This document shows, in pieces, positions 16,561-22,152 of a stretch of DNA of 25,114 nucleotides. Position numbers and translations under genes: made by a program. The DNA is from a virus. The stretch spans positions 1 to 25,114 of the IMG/VR virus record IMGVR_UViG_3300025286_000132; one strand, written 5' to 3'. The notes beneath the pieces were generated by a model. It was not told where the DNA came from, made no database searches, and was given only the letters and a program-made list of their open reading frames with translations. Position 1 is the stretch's first letter. The number at the start of each line of letters is the position of its first letter.

Positions 16561-16650
16561 TCAGTCCTCCTCTGCTATATGGTCACGAACGTAAAGCGCG
16601 AACAGTATCACATAGATAATCCACAACGCGATCCACAGCATCCTGATCAT
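16561..16650 (-). CDS. Tiny single-pass membrane peptide (29 aa)
   Basis: A 29-codon ORF fills the gap between the nuclease and the ATPase exactly. Its ATG overlaps the nuclease stop (ATGA, 16647-16650), and its TGA ends one base before the GTG of the ATPase. Residues 1-20 are a single hydrophobic, Trp/Ile/Leu-rich helix (MIRMLWIALWIIYVILFALY) followed by a charged tail (VRDHIAEED). The tail codons also carry the AGGAGG ribosome binding site of the ATPase, so the ORF could serve as a coupling leader as well as a peptide. GGAG lies about 13 bp before its ATG, which is only fair. No family is recognised. It is below common gene-finder length cut-offs. Confidence 0.5.
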   Translation of the reverse strand: MIRMLWIALWIIYVILFALYVRDHIAEED

Positions 16651-17846
16651 CCCGGCTCGGCTCCACTCAGGAGTTCATGGATATCCTGCTCGGCCTTGTG
16701 GTGTGGGTGTCGTGGTTTGTAGCCACCTCCTTTCAGGGGGTGCCGGTGTACGGCAGGGACATGGCAGGCTTCGAAGTAGCTGCACCGGCCATACCCAGTC
16801 TCGCACTGGTTGATGTTCATCGGGAAGCGCTTCCGATGTTCGTCGGGGGTGGCTCCGTGGATGAGACGCAGCGCCTCAATTTGTTTCTCTCGGGCCACTA
16901 CCTGTGGGACGATCTCCTCCTCCATCAGCTCCTTCTTGAGGAAGAGCGGGGCCGTTTGGGGGTAGCACTTGGACAGTAGCTCTGGGTCCTTGTCAGCCAA
17001 GCGATCAATCCAGCCTTCGATACCCCCGTAGGGATAGTCCCAGGTGTGGAACCGCTCAAACCCTGAGCGTCGCTTGCTCCCGAAGGTGGGGTCAGTGACA
17101 CCGGGGGTACCGGGGTGTCGGTAGCCGTAGACCAAGGGGTGATAGAGGACTCCCTTCCGGCCGCTGCCCTTGGACAGTCCCTGAATCCATGCCCCGGTCA
17201 GGGTCACCCCCAAGGCCTTCTCGCAGGCCAGCATGGTGAGCTGTTGTTGCAGCCCCCAGTCCCACTTGCGATTGTTCCACGAGGTGAAGGTCTTGAAGTC
17301 TGGGTACCAGATGTCCCCGGTCTGCTTGTCCTTGAGCAGCAGGTCTGGGCGCATCATGAAGATGACCCCGTCCACCTCCATTTCCAGCTCCTGCTCGACG
17401 GCCATGGGTTCATACTGCTCCATCCAGCGAGGCCAGATGGTCTTGAAGAACCCAATGATCAGGGCCTGTGCGGTGTCCTGCTGGTCCGGGGTCAGGGTAT
17501 CCCAGACCTTGGCCTGCTCACTAAGGGGGTTGCCATGCCCCTTCATCATGTAGAGGCCTGCCTCTTCGGGAGGGCACCGGTTCTCTTGTGATGGCACCCA
17601 GCGTGACCGGAGTGGGGATAACCCTGAGTGGGAGCCACGGGTATACTCTAGAATCTGGTACTCCAACCCTTCGTGCACGGCCAGGCCAAAGGCCAGGGCT
17701 GGGGAGGGGGTGCTTGGGACAATCCCAATGGGGCGAGCCGGGTGCACAGGCCCGTCGAGGTCGTCCGTGTATTCGGTGAGCCAATAGCGTTTGCGCGCAC
17801 AGGCCCAGTCTGTCTCAATACGAGACCTGTCTACTAAAATACTCAA
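16647..17846 (-). CDS. Cas4/RecB-like PD-(D/E)XK Fe-S nuclease (399 aa)
   Basis: The start is TTG (17844-17846), chosen because AAGGAGG lies six bases upstream. The domain order matches Fe-S PD-(D/E)XK exonucleases: Cys16 in WACARKRYW, AFGLAVHEGLEY with His58, RPDLLL with Asp168, DFK (Asp183, Lys185) as the D-x-K catalytic strand, a QQQL helix at 199-202, and a C-terminal Cys cluster (Cys348, Cys355, Cys361 in CETGYGRCSYFEAC). Together with Cys16 the cluster would hold a 4Fe-4S centre, as in Cas4 and AddB. Such phage enzymes usually resect DNA ends for recombination-dependent replication. It leads the operon nuclease, ATPase, ssDNA-binding candidate, polymerase. No CRISPR array or cas1/cas2 is nearby, so an adaptation role has no support here. 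The His-rich C-terminal tail (about 365-385) is unusual. Confidence 0.85.
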   Translation of the reverse strand: MSILVDRSRIETDWACARKRYWLTEYTDDLDGPVHPARPIGIVPSTPSPALAFGLAVHEGLEYQILEYTRGSHSGLSPLRSRWVPSQENRCPPEEAGLYMMKGHGNPLSEQAKVWDTLTPDQQDTAQALIIGFFKTIWPRWMEQYEPMAVEQELEMEVDGVIFMMRPDLLLKDKQTGDIWYPDFKTFTSWNNRKWDWGLQQQLTMLACEKALGVTLTGAWIQGLSKGSGRKGVLYHPLVYGYRHPGTPGVTDPTFGSKRRSGFERFHTWDYPYGGIEGWIDRLADKDPELLSKCYPQTAPLFLKKELMEEEIVPQVVAREKQIEALRLIHGATPDEHRKRFPMNINQCETGYGRCSYFEACHVPAVHRHPLKGGGYKPRHPHHKAEQDIHELLSGAEPG

Positions 17847-17850
17847 TCTC

Positions 17851-17857
17851 AGCCTCC
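17851..17857 (-). promoter_or_regulatory. Strong ribosome binding site that decides a TTG start
   Basis: On the minus strand AAGGAGG is followed by six bases and then TTG at 17846. No ATG or GTG gives a comparable arrangement for the nuclease, and the TTG includes the first conserved helix before Cys16. Confidence 0.75.
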
Positions 17858-17863
17858 TTCATC

Positions 17864-17878
17864 TGTGATACTATCACA
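17864..17878. promoter_or_regulatory. Perfect dyad TGTGATA-C-TATCACA in a 35-bp divergent intergenic region
   Basis: The 35 bp between the divergent starts at 17846 (minus) and 17882 (plus) contain a perfect inverted repeat with 7-bp arms and a one-base centre. Its placement, three bases before the plus-strand ATG and about 17 bases from the minus-strand TTG, suits an operator controlling both directions. The half-site resembles the CRP half-site TGTGA, but the spacing is 5 rather than 6 bases. TGTGATACT could also serve as an extended -10 element for the plus strand. No convincing -35 box was found on either strand. Confidence 0.55.
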
Positions 17879-17881
17879 CCT

Positions 17882-18796
17882 ATGCAACTTGAGTCATTAC
17901 TTCCGCCCCGTGAAGTGAGCATCCTGGCTGGTGCCAGTGGTGCTGGCAAGTCGACGCTCTTGCTTCAGTTTCTCAAGGCGTGGCTGGCTGGTGAGCCCTT
18001 CTTGGAGGTCCCACCACCTACGGATCGGGTCACCTATCTGGCTGGTGACCGGTCCATTCAGTCCCTCCAACACCGGGCTGATGATGTCGGGATTGACTTG
18101 GACACCATCCCGCATGCGTCCTTGGTAGACGATGCCACCATCGACATCGAACGGTTCAAGCTGGACCCGCTGGCCCTGCTCTGTGGTTTACTGGACCAAT
18201 TGAAAGGTCCGCTGTTTATTGTGGACCCCTTGATTGTGTTCTTGGGGGTGGACCTTAACCGGTATAACCTCGTCGCTCCACAGTTGATTCGGTTGAATCG
18301 GTTCTGCCAACTGCGTGGGTATACGGTACTGGGTACCCACCACACTACCAAGGCCCGCTCGGACTTCTCCTTCCTGCGTCCACAAGACCGCATCTCTGGA
18401 AGTTCAGCCCTCAGTGCGTTCACCTCAACCCAACTGGCGCTCACCTCACCCGATGAGGTGCAGCACAACCTCCCGATGTTGGAGGCAGCGGCTCGGTTGG
18501 ATGTGGTCAGCCACTTGGCTGCCCCCGAAACCCACTGGTTGAGTCGAGATGAACAGGGCTTGTTCAATCCGATGGGACCAGAAGCCGAGAAGATTCTCCA
18601 AGTGTGTGGCCCAGCTGGACTGGCGGTGTATCAGGCCATCCCCTCCGGGGCACACCTAGAGACTGCCGAGATTCTGACAGCCCTCGACGGGGTGACCTCA
18701 CGGGCCACCATCTTCCGGCAACTGGAGAAGCTCGTGACAGCCAACATCCTCCAACGTCAGGAGCGAGGGTGCTACTGCCGCGTGTCGATTCACTAG
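17882..18796 (+). CDS. RepA/AAA_25-like ATPase with C-terminal winged helix (304 aa)
   Basis: This is the only plus-strand gene in the right-hand block. Walker A is GASGAGKST at 17-25; Walker B is LFIVDPL at 111-117 with Asp115. GTHHTTK at 151-157 and ISGSSALSAFTSTQLAL at 171-187 follow in the order seen in RepA-type hexameric ATPases of plasmids and phages (AAA_25 group, RecA fold). Residues about 246-297 resemble a winged helix (TAEILTALDGVTSRATIFRQ), usual for origin or partner binding. It probably acts as replicative helicase or helicase loader. No Shine-Dalgarno sequence is visible before the ATG, so translation may be leaderless or regulated by the dyad just upstream. Its stop TAG overlaps the TAG of the converging gene in CTAG. 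A DNA-repair KaiC-like ATPase is the alternative. Confidence 0.72.
   Translation: MQLESLLPPREVSILAGASGAGKSTLLLQFLKAWLAGEPFLEVPPPTDRVTYLAGDRSIQSLQHRADDVGIDLDTIPHASLVDDATIDIERFKLDPLALLCGLLDQLKGPLFIVDPLIVFLGVDLNRYNLVAPQLIRLNRFCQLRGYTVLGTHHTTKARSDFSFLRPQDRISGSSALSAFTSTQLALTSPDEVQHNLPMLEAAARLDVVSHLAAPETHWLSRDEQGLFNPMGPEAEKILQVCGPAGLAVYQAIPSGAHLETAEILTALDGVTSRATIFRQLEKLVTANILQRQERGCYCRVSIH
18793..18796. other. Convergent genes sharing one CTAG as both stop codons
   Basis: The palindrome CTAG reads TAG on both strands. The plus-strand ATPase ends at 18796 and the minus-strand small protein ends at 18793, a four-base tail-to-tail overlap with no room for a terminator between the two transcription units. 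Confidence 0.85.
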
Positions 18797-19164
18797 TGCA
18801 CGGACTCATCCGAGACAGGCAGCAGGGGGAACGAGGGTGCCTGGGACTGCTGCATAAAGCTCCGGTCCTCGGGTAAATCACACGAGGCCCACAGTCCATC
18901 CATTAAGCGGAAGCACATCTGCCCCTGTTCAAGGGGAGTGCCGCACTCTCTGACCATCAGGGTCAGCACACTCATGAGGGCCGTGATGAGCTGGCCTCGG
19001 GACATGTCATTGTCGTCAGCCTTCTCGACAATAATCTGCGCAAAGCCTACCGTGGTGCGCACCGCCTCAGGCGTGGTGCCCAAGGCTGACGCTGCACGCA
19101 GCACAGACTCATCATCGTCTAGGTTCAGGTCGATCGTCAGGGGAATATCAGTTACCGCTTTCAT
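18793..19164 (-). CDS. Small acidic protein of unknown function (123 aa)
   Basis: The ATG at 19164 is preferred: it has AAGGG seven bases upstream and follows the peptidase stop by one base (TAGCATG). The longer frame back to 19272 would run deep into the peptidase gene. The N-terminus is acidic (DLNLDDDESVL), followed by a helix-turn-like region (SALGTTPEAVRTTVGFAQ) and a hydrophobic amphipathic helix (QLITALMSVLTLMV). There are three Cys but no metal pattern. The stop shares the four bases CTAG with the stop of the plus-strand ATPase. The family is not recognised. It is in one unit with the M15 peptidase, so a lysis accessory role is possible but unsupported. Confidence 0.6.
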   Translation of the reverse strand: MKAVTDIPLTIDLNLDDDESVLRAASALGTTPEAVRTTVGFAQIIVEKADDNDMSRGQLITALMSVLTLMVRECGTPLEQGQMCFRLMDGLWASCDLPEDRSFMQQSQAPSFPLLPVSDESVH

Positions 19165-19165
19165 G

Positions 19166-19534
19166 CTAAGCCCTTCTCGGGGTGGGTGTGTCGCGCTGGC
19201 GAATGTCCCACTCCACGTGGATATGGGTATAGTGTCCGGGGCTGTCGAAAACCACATCGAAGCCCAGTTCAAGATTTGATTTCAGGTAATCGGACAGGCT
19301 TTTCATGACCTGCTTGCTGTTACGTGCCTGCCCAAGCTGTACTTGGAAGTCCACGGCTCGGTTCTTATAGTGGAGGCTCTTCTCCGAGTGGGCGTGGTCA
19401 TTCATGCTGGTGATGTGGACATCGTGGCCGTGGCGGGCGCTCCAGACCACGACCAGATTCAGCAACCGCACGATGGGGTCCTCCAAGAACCCAACACGCA
19501 CGGGGTGACCGTTCAATCCACTGAAGACAATCAT
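19166..19534 (-). CDS. M15-type peptidase, candidate endolysin (122 aa)
   Basis: Residues 53-62 (SLHYKNRAVD) match the SxHxxxxAxD zinc-binding pattern of the M15/Hedgehog-fold DD-peptidases, with ligands His55 and Asp62. GHYTHIHVEWD at 100-110 supplies the HxH (His104, His106) and the following Glu. These enzymes cleave D-Ala or L-Ala-D-Glu bonds in peptidoglycan, and small single-domain forms (about 120-170 aa) are common phage endolysins. The ATG at 19534 overlaps the stop of the preceding coiled-coil gene (ATGA), with GGAGGAGGGG upstream. No signal peptide or cell-wall binding domain is present, so export would need a holin; candidates are at 11976 and 12424. At 122 residues it is near the lower limit for the family. 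Confidence 0.8.
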   Translation of the reverse strand: MIVFSGLNGHPVRVGFLEDPIVRLLNLVVVWSARHGHDVHITSMNDHAHSEKSLHYKNRAVDFQVQLGQARNSKQVMKSLSDYLKSNLELGFDVVFDSPGHYTHIHVEWDIRQRDTPTPRRA

Positions 19535-19752
19535 CGAGGGTCCCCTCCTCCGGTGGCTGTGTAGTCTGGCCCGGCGTCTGGTGTGTGCCGGTCACGCATG
19601 GGAAACACAGCCGTGTCTAGCTTATCAACTCTGGCTTCAAGGCGGCACACGATCTGGTCGAGGGTGTGCAGCTCATCGGTGAGCTGGGCTAGTCCAGCCT
19701 TGATGTCCTCATACATGGTACGTTCGCTGGGCTTGGCGATGAGTCGTGTCAT
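19531..19752 (-). CDS. Small coiled-coil protein (73 aa)
   Basis: The ATG at 19752 has AGAGGA five bases upstream; an internal Met at residue 13 is a weaker alternative. Residues about 12-50 form an amphipathic helix with a heptad-like pattern (IKAGLAQLTDELHTLDQIVC and then RLEARVDKLDTAVF), and the tail is polar and Gly-rich. No membrane segment is present. It is first in the unit that holds the M15 peptidase, coupled to it by ATGA, and lies directly downstream of the repeat-bearing control region. It may be a small partner or inhibitor of the peptidase or a DNA-binding dimer, but the sequence supports only the coiled coil. Confidence 0.6.
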   Translation of the reverse strand: MTRLIAKPSERTMYEDIKAGLAQLTDELHTLDQIVCRLEARVDKLDTAVFPMRDRHTPDAGPDYTATGGGDPR

Positions 19753-19823
19753 TGGATTCCTCTCTCAATTTTTGATCAGGCCTCAGCCTCTCTACCCCTT
19801 GACTGCCTTAATACATGGGGTTG

Positions 19824-20011
19824 TGAGACTAAGGCCCTAGATTAGTAATAAGTAGTACAGGTACAGCGAGTTAGGAAAGTCTCACCCTCCCTGAAATCAC
19901 CCCCTTTCAGGTGGGACGATGAGACTAACTTGTCTCAAGTCTCAGCCAGTCTCACGGCCCTGAGACTAGGGTAACTCCTGTCTGGTGTATGGGTTAGGTG
20001 TCGAAGTCTCA
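19824..20011. repeat. Array of eight 7-bp repeats TGAGACT/AGTCTCA (iterons or operators)
   Basis: Copies start at 19824 (TGAGACT), 19878 (AGTCTCA), 19920 (TGAGACT), 19931 (TGTCTCA, one mismatch), 19938, 19948 (both AGTCTCA), 19961 (TGAGACT) and 20005 (AGTCTCA). Several are arranged as inverted pairs: 19920/19932 with a 6-base spacer and 19948/19961 with a 6-base spacer. The rest of the window has only scattered copies, for example at 7392 and 7854 inside a gene. A dense mixed-orientation array in the sole non-coding gap fits replication-origin iterons or a repressor operator cluster. The AT-richer stretch at 19838-19866, which contains GTACAG twice in tandem, could be a melting region. Confidence 0.7.
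19890..19911. other. Inverted repeat CCTGAAA-8-TTTCAGG
   Basis: A perfect 7-bp stem with loop TCACCCCC lies between the heptamer copies. It is not followed by a T-run on either strand, so a classical terminator for the DUF932 unit is unlikely; a protein-binding dyad or a weak terminator or attenuator is possible. Confidence 0.4.
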
Positions 20012-20015
20012 CGAA

Positions 20016-20810
20016 TCACACCATATTTACCGGGCTGGTGTTTGCCGAGGCCAGCTGGAAGGCACGGCCTACGTTGAGCGTGCTGTTGTACTGGGCTGCG
20101 GGCTTCAGCACTTTCAGCACACGGGTGCAGGCGTTGTGTAATCCCCATGCGGTGCGGGGTTGGCAGTCAGGCTCGGCCTCGGTGGGCTTGAAGTAGCAGC
20201 GGGACACATCGTCGAACAGGTGGAGGGGCATGGCCCCGGCGTTGAACAGGTCGAAGATGCGGGTCTTGGCTGCCGTGTCAGTGAGGATGGTGTGTCGGAG
20301 CTGGTCCATGTCAGCCAACAGCGCACGGCTCTGGTTGATGAACTTGTTCAGGGCCTCCGAGATGAGGAGCTGCAGGTTCAGGTAGAGGGTCAGCTTGTGG
20401 CGCATCACGAACTCGCTGCCCGACAGGGACAGGTTGTCGCAGACAAAGACCCTCGCACCAGCCACACCACGCAGGGCGAAGGACTGGTTGGTGGAGGAGC
20501 GGAACCCGAAGCAGGTACCGAGGCCGTCACGCTGGAGGGCTGAGCTGTCCACGCCCTGCACACGGTAGTCCCGGAGGTCCATCACCCCGAAGAGCATGTG
20601 CCCCTTCTGGGCGACACCAAGCTGGGTCTTGGCGACCGTCCAGCCTCGGTCATGGACCTGCTTGGTGATGGCTTCCACCACTTCATAGTGGGGGATGGGT
20701 CGATGCCGTGGCCCCATCGGTTTAGGGGTGCCCAAGGCATAGAGGTCAGACAGCTGCACGTGGTGTGAACCGGGGCGGTGAATCATGAGGGTGCCGTTAG
20801 TTGTGGTCAT
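20016..20810 (-). CDS. DUF932-type phage/plasmid protein (264 aa)
   Basis: The ATG at 20810 is selected: it has AAGGGA eight bases upstream and follows the HTH gene stop (20812-20814) by one base. The longer frame to 20867 would run into that gene. The family pattern is visible: GHMLFGVMDL at 70-79, GFRSSTNQSFALRGVAG at 102-118, VCDNLSLSG at 123-131, then the HK pair near 138. These match the DUF932 core, found widely in phages and plasmids near replication genes and not biochemically defined. The C-terminal half is helical and ends with a small polar tail. It is the last gene of the right-hand minus-strand unit and lies just before the repeat array, so an origin-related role is a reasonable guess only. 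Confidence 0.75.
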   Translation of the reverse strand: MTTTNGTLMIHRPGSHHVQLSDLYALGTPKPMGPRHRPIPHYEVVEAITKQVHDRGWTVAKTQLGVAQKGHMLFGVMDLRDYRVQGVDSSALQRDGLGTCFGFRSSTNQSFALRGVAGARVFVCDNLSLSGSEFVMRHKLTLYLNLQLLISEALNKFINQSRALLADMDQLRHTILTDTAAKTRIFDLFNAGAMPLHLFDDVSRCYFKPTEAEPDCQPRTAWGLHNACTRVLKVLKPAAQYNSTLNVGRAFQLASANTSPVNMV

Positions 20811-20811
20811 C

Positions 20812-21249
20812 TTATTTCCCTTCCCACATGGCGAGGAGTTTCGCCAATGTGACTTCGATATTCTCAAGGCTCTTGAGGATGTGGTTCTGCACAGTCGAGG
20901 GTTCTCCGAGGTCGATCATCGCAGGGGGTGGGGCAGCCTTGGGCTGTGCGCTTCTGGGACCCGGCACCTCCCGGACGTCAAGGCCCGTAGGGTGTGCGGC
21001 TCGACGGGTGCTTGCTTCCAACGCAGCCTCGCGTCGCTTGGCTGCTTCAGCCTGCTTCCGTAGCCGGGCTGCCGAAACCTCTTGCCGTGCCGCAGCCAAG
21101 GCCTGCACCTCACTGAGGAGGACATACATATGTGCCCGCTTCTGGGCTTGGTGCACAGACTTGAGACGGCCATCGTTGACCATCCCACGGGCTGCCGAGA
21201 TGGTGATCCCGAGGATGTGTGCGGCGTCTCCCATTTTGATGTAAGGCAT
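20812..21249 (-). CDS. HTH DNA-binding protein with coiled-coil (145 aa)
   Basis: Residues about 4-45 resemble an excisionase/MerR-type helix-turn-helix: MGDAAHILGITISAARGM followed by VNDGRLKSV and a small beta wing ending in YVLLSEVQ. A long Ala/Arg/Lys helix (about 48-80) and a Pro-rich linker follow, then a C-terminal helix (NHILKSLENIEVTLAKLLAM) that may oligomerise. ATG 21249 has AGGA five bases upstream. Such proteins bind DNA as regulators or origin factors. This is the only clear small DNA-binding regulator in the window and is therefore a candidate to bind the heptamer array about 0.8 kb downstream or the dyad at 17864, which is inference. An excisionase is less likely because no integrase is seen. 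Confidence 0.7.
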   Translation of the reverse strand: MPYIKMGDAAHILGITISAARGMVNDGRLKSVHQAQKRAHMYVLLSEVQALAAARQEVSAARLRKQAEAAKRREAALEASTRRAAHPTGLDVREVPGPRSAQPKAAPPPAMIDLGEPSTVQNHILKSLENIEVTLAKLLAMWEGK

Positions 21250-21270
21250 GTGGTTCCTGTCCTTTCTGGA

Positions 21271-22149
21271 TTAGACAACAATCAGGGTGTCCGTTGCGTC
21301 GACAGCCTTGGGGTCCTCCCCGCCCAAGGTCATGTCTACAGGGGTGGTGATGGTGCCTTGGCGTGTGGTCCAGTAGCTCGGGGTGGTCCAGTAATCTGAG
21401 GTGGCACGCAGCACCCCTTTGATGAGGGCCAGGGCTTGGGTGCGGGCACTGAGGTGGGTGCCGTCCTTGCTGCGTCCCTCCTCCGCCATCGGACAGACCC
21501 GCACTTCCAAGGTGCCGTGCTGCTCAAAGGCACTGTAGTTCACCGCCAGGTACCGACTCCAGCGGTCATTGATGCGGTTGGGTCGACAGTAGGCATCGAC
21601 CTCGTCGCTCGATCGGCCCTCTCGGAGGCGGTTCTCCAGCCAGTACTGGGTCATTGAGGTGCAGCCCTCGCCGACCTCCCGTAGGGTGTGGCGCAGATGC
21701 CCCCAGTAGTTCGGGTCGAAGCTGAAGTCATGCAACCCTTGGGAGCAGCCGAGGTGGACGTGCATTCCCGTGCGGGCATCGACCCCGTCAGGGTAGGAGC
21801 GGTGCACCCATCCCTTCAAGGCTGACCATGACTGGAGGATGGGTGACGCCGCTTCGCCAGCGATGTAGTCATCATCACTGAAGGTCGACCCATCACACTC
21901 AACGGAGCCATCGTACTTGAGGTCACGATTGTTCCGCTCTTCGTGGTCGTCGGCATCGGTGCTTGGATAGTGCAGGTCGTAGCAGTCACAGCAGTAGTCC
22001 CAGTCCCCATGCTCATTCTGCACACAGTACTCACAGTCCTCCGGGTCTGGAGGGTCGGGCAGGTCCACACCCAGCCGTTCCCAATACCCTTCAAGCTCGA
22101 CGCCTACGGTGGTGATACCAGCCGGGAACGATTCGATTGTCTGGGGCAT
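21271..22149 (-). CDS. Amidoligase-family enzyme (glutamine-synthetase-like fold) with zinc-ribbon insertion (292 aa)
   Basis: The protein carries the ordered motifs of the Amidoligase_2 family: GVELEG at 16-21, DGSVE at 80-84, GEAASP at 98-103, GMHVHLG at 128-134, RYLAVN at 199-204 and GTLEVRV at 212-218. The family is predicted to use ATP to join a carboxylate to an amine, giving amides or peptide-like bonds. Between the first and second motif a Cys-rich insertion (CEYC at 39-42, CCDC at 53-56) with many acidic residues looks like a zinc ribbon. ATG 22149 has AAGGAG overlapping the stop of the amidotransferase gene upstream, so the two are coupled. The partner can supply ammonia from glutamine. 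The substrate (host protein, cell-wall peptide, small metabolite or phage protein) cannot be read from sequence. Confidence 0.83.
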   Translation of the reverse strand: MPQTIESFPAGITTVGVELEGYWERLGVDLPDPPDPEDCEYCVQNEHGDWDYCCDCYDLHYPSTDADDHEERNNRDLKYDGSVECDGSTFSDDDYIAGEAASPILQSWSALKGWVHRSYPDGVDARTGMHVHLGCSQGLHDFSFDPNYWGHLRHTLREVGEGCTSMTQYWLENRLREGRSSDEVDAYCRPNRINDRWSRYLAVNYSAFEQHGTLEVRVCPMAEEGRSKDGTHLSARTQALALIKGVLRATSDYWTTPSYWTTRQGTITTPVDMTLGGEDPKAVDATDTLIVV

Positions 22150-22152
22150 CAG

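Larger units (their letters stand above)
19753..20015. promoter_or_regulatory. Main non-coding control region of the right arm
   Basis: These 263 bp are the only long gap in the window. Besides the heptamer array they hold TTTGATCAGGCCTC near 19770 and a TTGACT hexamer at 19799 on the plus strand that lacks a matching -10. The minus-strand promoter of the coiled-coil/peptidase unit must lie here or upstream, but no consensus sigma-70 pair is evident. No ORF of useful length with a ribosome binding site was found inside. Confidence 0.6.

Noticed and set aside
16647-17846. CRISPR adaptation role for the Cas4-like nuclease
   Set aside because: No CRISPR repeats, cas1 or cas2 are present. The neighbours are replication and recombination genes, so an end-processing nuclease is the simpler reading.
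19799-19832. Sigma-70 promoter from TTGACT on the plus strand
   Set aside because: No -10 hexamer occurs at the right spacing, and a plus-strand transcript from here would run antisense into DUF932 with no gene to express.
19890-19911. Intrinsic terminator
   Set aside because: The 7-bp stem is AT-containing with an 8-base loop and has no T-run on either strand.
20812-21249. Excisionase
   Set aside because: The HTH resembles the excisionase/MerR type, but no integrase or attachment site is seen and the protein is longer than usual excisionases.
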